In this document: piece after piece, positions 1 through 5,194 of the stretch
How the letters are laid out: each line of letters starts with the position of its first letter
Position numbering within the stretch: the first letter of the stretch is position 1
Source of the DNA: Streptomyces violaceoruber
Lineage (GTDB): Bacteria > Actinomycetota > Actinomycetes > Streptomycetales > Streptomycetaceae
NCBI GenBank assembly: GCA_000720805.1
Contig: JODI01000169.1
Coordinates: forward strand, 1 to 8,493
Direction: 5' to 3'
Length of the DNA: 8,493 bases
Made by a program: the position numbers and the translations under genes
The notes under the pieces: generated by a model
Databases searched by the model: none
Told to the model about the DNA's origin: nothing
What the model saw: the letters and a program-made list of their open reading frames with translations, nothing else

Positions 1-65
1 AAGCAGAAGACGGCATACGAGATTCGCCTTAGTCTCGTGGGCTCGGAGATGTGTATAAGAGACAG
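1..65 (+). other. Illumina Nextera i7 adapter contamination
   Basis: Synthetic, not genomic. Bases 1-23 match the Illumina P7 flow-cell sequence lacking its first C. Bases 24-31 (TCGCCTTA) match the i7 index as written in the N701 adapter. Bases 32-46 (GTCTCGTGGGCTCGG) are the Nextera read-2 segment and 47-65 (AGATGTGTATAAGAGACAG) are the 19-bp Tn5 mosaic end. Its translation gives the familiar artefact peptides GSEMCIRDR on the plus strand and CLLYTSPSPRD on the minus strand. Genomic sequence starts at 66, so this is an untrimmed contig end from a tagmentation library. Confidence 0.98.
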
Positions 66-601
66 GAATACGTCTGCTGGGGCTGGGGCTGGGCTTGCTG
101 CGGCTGCTGGGCGTAGGCGGCGGCCTGGTCGCCGTAGGGCTGCTGCTGCGGGTAGCCGTAGGGCTGCTGGCCGTACGGCTGTTGCCCCTGGGCGGGGTAC
201 TCCTGCTGTGGGTAGCCGTACGGCTGCTGCGGCTGTGGCTGCTGCGGCTGGGCGGGGTTGGCCTGCTGCGGGTAGCCGTAGGCCTGTTCGCCGTACGGCT
301 GCTCCGGCCGGCCGGGGTCGGCCTGCTGCGGGTAGCCGTAGGCCTGTTCGCCGTACGGCTGCTCCAGCCGGCCGGGGTCGGCCTGCTGCGGGTAGCCGTA
401 GGCCTGGCCCTGGCCCTGCTGCTGAGGCTGGGCGCCCTGCTGCTGAGGCCGAGGTCCCTGCTGCTCAGGCGGCTGTGGCTGCTGCTCCGGCTGCGCGCCC
501 CCTTGTTGGGAGGGTGGCGGGGTTTGCGGGATGCGCTGCTGGGCCGCGCCGCCCCTCAAGTCGCGCAGCACGTCGCTCTGCCAGTTGTCCCCGTTCGGCA
601 T
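66..601 (-). CDS. Gln/Pro/Tyr-rich N-terminus of a probable type VII secretion EspI-like (MinD/ParA-type) protein, 3' end missing
   Basis: The first 178 codons of a protein whose remainder is lost at the contig end. After base 66 the frame runs into adapter and picks up a false CLLYTSPSPRD tail. The start is ATG at 599-601 (MPNGDNWQSD), with AGGAGAG about 9 nt upstream. Residues 1-25 are ordinary, with an amphipathic DVLRDLRG stretch. From about residue 26 the protein is low-complexity Gln/Pro/Gly/Tyr, including four 20-residue repeats at 66-145. No catalytic domain is visible. It lies 89 bp downstream of eccD. Streptomyces ESX loci often carry a MinD/ParA-family ATPase with a long disordered Pro/Gln-rich head, comparable to mycobacterial EspI, so this identity is inferred from position and composition only. 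Another disordered secretion-linked protein remains possible. The reading frame itself is well supported; the family is not. Confidence 0.7.
167..406 (-). repeat. Four 60-bp tandem repeats encoding 20-residue QAYGYPQQ units
   Basis: Four in-frame 60-bp units. The two upstream-most (347-406 and 287-346 on the minus strand) encode QAYGYPQQADPGRLEQPYGE and QAYGYPQQADPGRPEQPYGE, differing in the sequence shown by one base (CTG versus CCG). The next two (227-286, 167-226) are diverged: QAYGYPQQANPAQPQQPQPQ and QPYGYPQQEYPAQGQQPYGQ. Near-identity of the first two implies recent duplication and makes copy number unreliable in a short-read assembly. The contig ends about 100 bp beyond the array, consistent with assembly difficulty here. 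Confidence 0.93.
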
Positions 602-620
602 GTCGCCCTTCTCTCCTGCT

Positions 621-666
621 ACGCCGCCGCCTCGTCGGCCCGCCCTGAGCGACGGCGCGGCGGCGT
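621..666. promoter_or_regulatory. Long inverted repeat (hairpin) between eccD and the next gene
   Basis: Perfect 10-bp arms ACGCCGCCGC (621-630) and GCGGCGGCGT (657-666). After a 2-nt mismatch they continue with an inner 5-bp stem, CGTCG (633-637) with CGACG (650-654), closing a 12-nt loop. The hairpin fills the 89-bp gap between the eccD stop and the downstream start and ends only a few bases before the AGGAGAG ribosome-binding site. It has no T-run, so it is not a classical intrinsic terminator. It could tune translation, protect or direct processing of the transcript, or cause pausing. Some inverted repeats arise by chance at this GC content. Confidence 0.45.
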
Positions 667-690
667 CTGGTCTTCGAAGCCTCAGCAGCC

Positions 691-2046
691 TCAGAACTTG
701 TCGAGCAGTTGCCCGTAGATGCCGAACGCCCCGATGGCGAGCGGGAACAGCCCGATCACGCCGAGGGACTCGATCAGGTCGGCGAACCGCCGCAGCCGTA
801 CCTGGACGTGCTCCGGCGGCTCCACCGCGAGGACCAGCAGCGGCAGCAGTGCCGCCGCGCCGAGCAGGACGAGCGCGCCGGCGCCGCCCGCGTGGTCCAG
901 CCACAGCACCGCGAGCCGTACGACCAGCAGTCCCGCCGCGCCGAACAGCGCCACGACCTCGGCGACCAGCGGGAAGGCCCGCGCCCGGGACAGCAGCACG
1001 ACGGCGGTGAGGGAGGCCAGAACCACCGTCCAGACGGTCGGCTCCTTCGCGGTGGTCAGCAGCCAGCCGCCGGCGGCGGCCGAGGCGGCGGTGACCACGG
1101 TGGCGAGGGCGAGCCCGCGGTGGGTGGCGGCGAGCGCGTTGGCGACCTCGTGCCGGCTCACCGAGGTGCCCGAGGAACGCTTGTCGTCGAGCGCGGTGAG
1201 CCCCGAGGCCATCAGCGCGAATCGCGGCAGCAGCCCGAGCAGGATCACGGAGACCACGGCCATCACGGCACCGATCCGGTCGGCCCGGTCCTGTACGAGG
1301 GCGACGGCCTCCCACACGGCGGTCACCCCGATGATCGCTCCGGCCCCGATCAGTCCGCCGCGGCCAAGCGGCGAACAGTAGGCGAGGAGCACGAGGGTGA
1401 GGACCAGCGCGGCGGCGACACCGGCCAGCCGGGCGGTCCCGGACCAGTCGTAGGCGTCGGCGGCGGTCCAGGCGGTCAGCAGGCCGAGCCCGCCGGAGGC
1501 GAGCAGCAGCGCGGTCGCCAGGCCCCGGTTGCCCTCGCCGATCTTCGCGATGGCCGCGCCGGCCACCAGGAACAGCGCGGTGCCGAGCGCGAGGCCGGTG
1601 GCCACGGACTCCAGTGCGAACTCGCGCCGGGCCAGCAGCGCCGCGATCACGGCGAACACGACCGTGGCCACACCGGCGGCGGTACGGCGTACGGCGGGAC
1701 GCCAGCGCCAGCCGCGCAGGTCGAGGTCGTCCGCGACCTGGTCGGTGACGTCGTGCACGACCGGCGCCGGCGGTGCGGCGTGGGCGCGTACGAGGCGCAG
1801 CACGGCGCCGTCGGGGACCTCCGCCGACGACAGCGTGGCGTCGTGCGGCAGCGCGGAACCGTCGGAGGTGATCAGCTGCCGGGTGGTCGGCCGGGACGCG
1901 GCCCGGTCGTCGAGCAACTGGAGTATGTCGGGGAGCAGCTGGCCGATCGGAGTGTCCGACGGCAACACGATGTCGGCACGTCGCCGCTCACCGATCAGAG
2001 TGACCCTGCTGAGCTGGGTCCGGAACGAAGTCGCTGTGCTCACCAC
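691..2046 (-). CDS. eccD: Type VII secretion integral membrane protein EccD
   Basis: Core channel component of the type VII (ESX) secretion complex in the cytoplasmic membrane. The 451-aa length is typical of the family. Residues about 12-90 form a YukD-like ubiquitin fold: RVTLIGERRRADIVLPSDTP, then TLSSAEVPDGAVLRLVRA near 71-88. A charged linker follows, and from about residue 122 a run of roughly eleven hydrophobic helices. The C-terminus keeps the family signature of a short amphipathic arm (VRLRRFADLIESLGVIGLFP) before a last helix ending GIYGQLLDKF. The start is GTG at 2044-2046 or the adjacent GTG at 2041-2043, with GGTGAG just upstream. The 96-bp upstream gap contains TTGGCC and TAGGTT hexamers 15 nt apart, a weak promoter candidate. 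Neighbours are a small membrane protein upstream and a Pro/Gln-rich protein downstream, as expected in an actinobacterial ESX locus. The identification is secure. Confidence 0.95.
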   Translation of the reverse strand: MVSTATSFRTQLSRVTLIGERRRADIVLPSDTPIGQLLPDILQLLDDRAASRPTTRQLITSDGSALPHDATLSSAEVPDGAVLRLVRAHAAPPAPVVHDVTDQVADDLDLRGWRWRPAVRRTAAGVATVVFAVIAALLARREFALESVATGLALGTALFLVAGAAIAKIGEGNRGLATALLLASGGLGLLTAWTAADAYDWSGTARLAGVAAALVLTLVLLAYCSPLGRGGLIGAGAIIGVTAVWEAVALVQDRADRIGAVMAVVSVILLGLLPRFALMASGLTALDDKRSSGTSVSRHEVANALAATHRGLALATVVTAASAAAGGWLLTTAKEPTVWTVVLASLTAVVLLSRARAFPLVAEVVALFGAAGLLVVRLAVLWLDHAGGAGALVLLGAAALLPLLVLAVEPPEHVQVRLRRFADLIESLGVIGLFPLAIGAFGIYGQLLDKF

Positions 2047-2142
2047 TCACCGGAACCTATCATCGCGTCGTTTCGGCCAACGGAGTTCGCCGGCATGGGA
2101 GGGCGGACCGTACACACCCTGCTCACCGCTGTTCACAGCCCT

Positions 2143-2454
2143 TCACCGCTTCTCCGTGCCCTTGTCACCGGCGCCGCTCGGGGCGGTGCTGGGCGCCGGG
2201 TTGTACAGCTGCTCCTGCTGCTGTTGCTGCTTCTCCTGCTCGGCCTTCTGCTTCGCCAGGGTGGACTGGAGAAAGGACCAGCCGACGCATCCGGCGCACA
2301 GTACGGCCGCGATCGCGATACCCGCGAACATCTTGCCGAACCGCTCGTCCACCGTCCGCCGGCCGCGCTGCGCGCCGAACAGCAGCGCGTCGCGCATCCG
2401 GCGCCGGCGCACCGCCACCGACTCCAGCAGCTGGCTGTCGTAGTCCCGTGCCAT
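2143..2454 (-). CDS. Small single-span membrane protein of the type VII secretion locus
   Basis: A 103-aa protein of unnamed family. It has a basic cytoplasmic N-terminus (VRRRRMRDALLFGAQRGRR, about 15-33), one membrane helix at about 42-64 (FAGIAIAAVLCAGCVGWSFL), and a C-terminal tail starting with a short charged, Gln-rich helix (LAKQKAEQEKQQQQQEQ, about 67-83) and ending in a Pro/Ser/Gly tail. The positive-inside rule puts the N-terminus in the cytoplasm. The start is ATG at 2452-2454, with AGGA about 9 nt upstream, and the sequence MARDYDSQLL follows. It lies 96 bp upstream of eccD and 64 bp downstream of the HD hydrolase gene. A small bitopic protein beside eccD is compatible with an accessory subunit of the ESX membrane complex, but no function is established by sequence. 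That it is a real gene is supported by its start, topology and codon bias. Confidence 0.82.
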   Translation of the reverse strand: MARDYDSQLLESVAVRRRRMRDALLFGAQRGRRTVDERFGKMFAGIAIAAVLCAGCVGWSFLQSTLAKQKAEQEKQQQQQEQLYNPAPSTAPSGAGDKGTEKR

Positions 2455-2518
2455 TCAAGTCGTCCTGTGTAGGTGGGTCGGTTGGGAGGTTCCTGGTGCG
2501 GTCCCGGCCCGCAGAGTG

Positions 2519-2998
2519 TCAGTCGCCCGGGGCCAGGCCGAGCCGCTTGCGCATGGCGGCGTACTTCTGCTTGAGCCGGCGGGCGGTGTGCTCGTCGAGT
2601 ACGGCGAGACGGCCCGGGTCGGCGTTGTGGGCGAGGTCGGACGCCTTCACCAGGCGGGCGCCGGGGACGGCCAGAATCCGTTCGGCGTACGCCTCCTGGT
2701 CCTCGTCCGGCCGCTTGGTCATGGCCCGTACGACGTCCTTGGTGTGCTGTGGCAGCGCGGCCGTTTCCAGCCACTCGTCGCTGAGCACCCCGTCCTCCAG
2801 GGCGTCGTGCAGCCAGGCCGCCGCGACCAGCTCATCGCCCCCGCCGCGGGCACGTACGCCCTCGGCGACGGCCGACAGGTGCTCGGCGTAGGGCCGTCCG
2901 GCCTTGTCCGTCTGCCCGGCGTGCGCGGCACGGGCGACGGCCTCGACCTCGCTCAGACTCATCTCCGCCCCGGTCGCGGGCGGCCTTTCCTGCGGCAT
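2519..2998 (-). CDS. HD-domain metal-dependent phosphohydrolase (RelA/SpoT-like HD family)
   Basis: A 159-aa single-domain HD hydrolase. Metal-binding positions are visible in order: His26 (AAHAGQTDKAG), His40 (PYAEH), the His64-Asp65 doublet (AAWLHDALEDG) and Asp121 in KASDLAHNADP. The PYxxH...LHDxxED...KxxDxxHN layout matches the HD domain of RelA/SpoT and MESH1-type (p)ppGpp hydrolases, but no synthetase or regulatory domain is present. The substrate could be (p)ppGpp, another nucleotide or an unrelated phosphoester; sequence cannot decide. The start ATG at 2996-2998 (MPQERPP) has GGGGGG six nt upstream. The later ATG at 2960-2962 (MSLSEVE) is an alternative. More upstream in-frame starts to 3088 lack a convincing ribosome-binding site. 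It lies between the immunity-like trio and the secretion genes and could act in either, or be a bystander. Confidence 0.88.
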   Translation of the reverse strand: MPQERPPATGAEMSLSEVEAVARAAHAGQTDKAGRPYAEHLSAVAEGVRARGGGDELVAAAWLHDALEDGVLSDEWLETAALPQHTKDVVRAMTKRPDEDQEAYAERILAVPGARLVKASDLAHNADPGRLAVLDEHTARRLKQKYAAMRKRLGLAPGD

Positions 2999-3094
2999 GC
3001 GCATCCCCCCTGGCTTCGCTTGCGCAACATAAGACATGAACGCGCCACGAGTACAGCCGGGGTACGGGAGCGTTCGGGCGCCTCGCACGGCTTT

Positions 3095-4315
3095 TCACAC
3101 CCCGCCCGACAGCCCCGTCACGATCATGAAGAGCACCCACAGCACGGGGACGAGGGCGACGTACGCCCGCGGCCGCCGGTGGACGGGCACGCCGGGGTCG
3201 TAGCGCGGGCCGAGCATTCCCGGGCCCGGGGGCGGGAGTTGCTTCACCCTGCGCACCGCGAGGAGGTTCCTCACCAGCGTCAACGGGGCGAAGACGAACA
3301 GCGAGAAGGGGCTCCACCAGCCCACGCAGAGCGTGTGCGTCGTCAGCGTCCGGTACACGGCCAGGCCACAGGTCATGCACATCGGCCCGTCCATCCTCTT
3401 GAACCCCATGAAGATGACGAGGCCGCGGTGGGCGCGGAAGGTGACCTCGGCCGCGGGGGAACCTCCGCAGAACCTGCACATGGGCGGGGGCGGGTTCCGG
3501 GCAGACGCGGTGCCGCCTTCGACGCCGGCTTCGGTCCGGGGCTCGTCGGCGCGGCGCGAGAGCCTCTCGGCCGCAGGCGGGGAAGCGGCCGGAGACTGAT
3601 CGACGGTACCGGTGGAAGGGTCGGCGTACCAGGCGCGGAGCGACGCGGCGACGGCGTCGAGGAGCCCGCTCTCCACGGCCTGGGCGATCGTCCCGTCGCT
3701 GAAGTGCTCCCCGCGCACGAGTGTGGTGGCGGCACGCACGGCGTCGGCGGGCCTCAGCCGCCCGTCCAGCGGCACCTCGGGCATCGGGCTCTCCGTCCAC
3801 CGGTGCTCGGGGGTGACGGCGCCGACGCGGTGCAGGGAGGCGACAGCGCGCTGCAGCGGCTTGCTGTAGAGGGGGTACGGCACATGAATGGCACCGCTCG
3901 GCGACTTGTGCCCCCCGCCCCACTTCACGTCCCGGTCCTCGTCGGTGAGCGCGTCGAAGGCGTCGGCGAGTTCCTGCCACGCCTGAGCGTCGTCACGGTC
4001 GAGCTGGGCGAGCAGACGCCGGTCGTCGGCCGGGGTGACGACGCGGGCCAGTTCCTCGAGCGCGGCGACGTCCGGAGCCTCGGTGACCCGCCCGACACCG
4101 GGTTCATGGCTGAGCAGGTTGAGGACGCCGAGGGGGGTGAGGCCACGTTCATGGGCCTCACGGACCTTGGTGTACCACTCCATCCCGGCGTCGTAGGCGG
4201 CGCTGCTGCTCGCCTTCCGGTTGATCCACTCGACGTCGGTGTCATCGCCCCAGGCGTATCCGACGACTTCGCCGTCGGGGGCGGTGACGGTGATGTAGTG
4301 CACGGGGTTGGTCAT
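3095..4315 (-). CDS. Immunity-like / DUF6508-like / zinc-ribbon membrane fusion protein
   Basis: A 406-aa multidomain protein. Residues 7-91 repeat the domain of the two upstream small proteins (YITV, GEVVGYAW, REAHERGLTP, then TEAP...LEELA) without their N-terminal 33 residues. Residues about 97-230 resemble DUF6508: IHVPYPLYSKPLQRAVASL, then RGEHFSDGTIAQAVESGLLD. A Pro/Ser/Ala linker leads to a zinc ribbon with Cys280/Cys283 (CRFC) and Cys313/Cys316 (CMTC) around VTFRAHRGLVIFMGF. Two hydrophobic segments follow, about 331-354 (VGWWSPFSLFVFAPL) and 385-402. The zinc-ribbon/membrane module is a common Streptomyces domain of unknown role. ATG at 4313-4315 (MTNPVHYITV) is the chosen start, five nt after the previous stop and behind GAGG. 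Position suggests membrane-anchored protection against the ADP-ribosyltransferase toxin. That is inference, and the DUF6508 call is from memory. Confidence 0.85.
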   Translation of the reverse strand: MTNPVHYITVTAPDGEVVGYAWGDDTDVEWINRKASSSAAYDAGMEWYTKVREAHERGLTPLGVLNLLSHEPGVGRVTEAPDVAALEELARVVTPADDRRLLAQLDRDDAQAWQELADAFDALTDEDRDVKWGGGHKSPSGAIHVPYPLYSKPLQRAVASLHRVGAVTPEHRWTESPMPEVPLDGRLRPADAVRAATTLVRGEHFSDGTIAQAVESGLLDAVAASLRAWYADPSTGTVDQSPAASPPAAERLSRRADEPRTEAGVEGGTASARNPPPPMCRFCGGSPAAEVTFRAHRGLVIFMGFKRMDGPMCMTCGLAVYRTLTTHTLCVGWWSPFSLFVFAPLTLVRNLLAVRRVKQLPPPGPGMLGPRYDPGVPVHRRPRAYVALVPVLWVLFMIVTGLSGGV

Positions 4316-4320
4316 GATGC

Positions 4321-4758
4321 TCAGGCCTCGGGGCCGGTACCTCCATGAAGTGTTCGTGAGTGGCCCTGGGCGAGGGTTTCCACCGCGGCGGCGTTGGGGG
4401 CGTCGGTGAGGGATTCCGGCAGAGCCCGTCCGCGGTTGCCCTCCGGGCTGGCCAGCAGCTCCGCGAGGGCCTGGGACGGCAGGATGCCCCGCTCCTTGGC
4501 CTCCCGCAGCCGGGCGTACCAGTGACCGCCCTCGGCGAGGGCCCGGCCTGCGGCGGCCTCGCGTGGTTCCCACATGGCGGCGTCGTCCTCGTCGTTGGCC
4601 CACACATACCCGAGGACCGCGCCACCCTGCTTGTCGACCACCGTGAAGTACCGCACCGGCTTGTCGGTGTGGTTCCGGTAGCGCGGCGGGCCCGACACGA
4701 GGTTGAAGTGCACGTCGTCGTCGAAGCGCGGGTTGACCGGTCGCTGTTCGTCAGTCAC
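4321..4758 (-). CDS. Putative immunity protein, second tandem paralog
   Basis: A 145-aa soluble, acidic protein of unnamed family, with no signal peptide or membrane segment. It shares with the gene upstream an N-terminus (NPRF, DDDVHFNLVSGPPRYRN, TDKPVRYFTVV), a central LGYVWANDEDDAA, and REAKERGILPSQALAELL followed by SLTDAPNAAAVETLA. It differs by carrying a 15-residue C-terminal tail (SRTLHGGTGPEA). The GTG start at 4756-4758 lies inside the end of the upstream gene, an 8-nt overlap (GTGACTGA), so translation is probably coupled. The in-frame extension upstream to 5145 is an out-of-frame reading of the paralog and is rejected. Small paralogs directly downstream of a polymorphic toxin are usually immunity genes, so a role against the ADP-ribosyltransferase is inferred rather than shown. 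Confidence 0.85.
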   Translation of the reverse strand: MTDEQRPVNPRFDDDVHFNLVSGPPRYRNHTDKPVRYFTVVDKQGGAVLGYVWANDEDDAAMWEPREAAAGRALAEGGHWYARLREAKERGILPSQALAELLASPEGNRGRALPESLTDAPNAAAVETLAQGHSRTLHGGTGPEA

Positions 4759-5140
4759 CCCGGGCAAGATCCTCGACCACCTCGGCGTTCGGGGCGTCAG
4801 TGAGGGAGCCGGGCAAAGGCCGACCCCTGCCACCCGGTTCCGGGTCGTCGTACAGCTCAGCGAGAGCCTGGGACGGTCGGAGGCCCCGTGCCTTGGCCTC
4901 ACGCAGCCGACGGATCCAGGACATGCTCTCGTTCGCCCCCACGGGTCCGGCGGCCTGCCGCGCTTCAAACGCAGCAGCATCATCCTCGTCGCCGGCCCAC
5001 AGGTAGCCGAGAACCTCGCCATCCTGCTTGCCGACCACCGTGAAGTAACGCACCGGCTTGTCGGTGCGGTTCCGGTAGCGCGGCGGACCCGACACGAGGT
5101 TGAAGTGCACGTCATCATTGAAGCGCGGGTTGATCGGTCG
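4636..5140. repeat. Pair of 108-bp near-identical direct repeats in the tandem paralogs
   Basis: Bases 4636-4743 and 5033-5140 match at 101 of 108 positions by hand alignment, 397 bp apart and in the same orientation. Both encode the 5' part of the paralogous immunity-like genes (NPRF to YFTVV). The downstream halves of the two genes are clearly more diverged, so identity is concentrated in this block. It is either a recent duplication remnant or a gene-conversion tract. Confidence 0.9.
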
Positions 5141-5152
5141 TTCATCGCTCAT
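4751..5152 (-). CDS. Putative immunity protein, first tandem paralog, next to the ADP-ribosyltransferase toxin
   Basis: A 133-aa soluble protein without recognisable motifs of a named family. It contains MSDERPINPRFNDDVHFNLV, TDKPVRYFTVVGKQDGEV, LGYLWAGDEDDAAAF, REAKARGLRPSQALAELY and SLTDAPNAEVVEDLARGD. The pattern looks like an N-terminal beta strand or two followed by helices. The ATG at 5150-5152 matches the start of the paralog. A GTG three codons earlier (5159-5161) is possible, but AGAGGA would lie too close to it. It begins 42 nt after the toxin stop, in a locally A/T-richer gap, making it the best candidate for the cognate immunity protein. The family shows tandem amplification: the next gene and the N-terminus of the one after carry the same domain. 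Function is inferred from position only. Confidence 0.86.
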   Translation of the reverse strand: MSDERPINPRFNDDVHFNLVSGPPRYRNRTDKPVRYFTVVGKQDGEVLGYLWAGDEDDAAAFEARQAAGPVGANESMSWIRRLREAKARGLRPSQALAELYDDPEPGGRGRPLPGSLTDAPNAEVVEDLARGD

Positions 5153-5194
5153 GGCGTCCACATTCCTCTGGCTTGGGATGATCTACAACGAAGG

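Noticed and set aside
167..406. CRISPR-like array from the regular 60-bp repeats
   Set aside because: Units are contiguous, in frame and coding, with no unique spacers.
37..648. Plus-strand frame beginning MGSEMCIRDR
   Set aside because: The start codon and first residues are Nextera adapter translation, and the rest is antisense to the Gln/Pro-rich gene.
602..1315. Upstream extension of the Gln/Pro-rich protein to 1315
   Set aside because: Residues before MPNGDN are an out-of-frame reading of eccD. ATG at 599-601 has a good ribosome-binding site.
709..2472. Long plus-strand open frame (587 codons) opposite eccD
   Set aside because: Composition is Arg/Gly/Asp/Gln-rich shadow coding. The minus strand has a clear EccD with ubiquitin fold and membrane helices, and the plus frame crosses several minus-strand genes and gaps.
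2516..4348. Plus-strand open frame of 610 codons
   Set aside because: Antisense to the HD hydrolase and the zinc-ribbon fusion. It contains no recognisable domain; long antisense frames are expected at this GC3.
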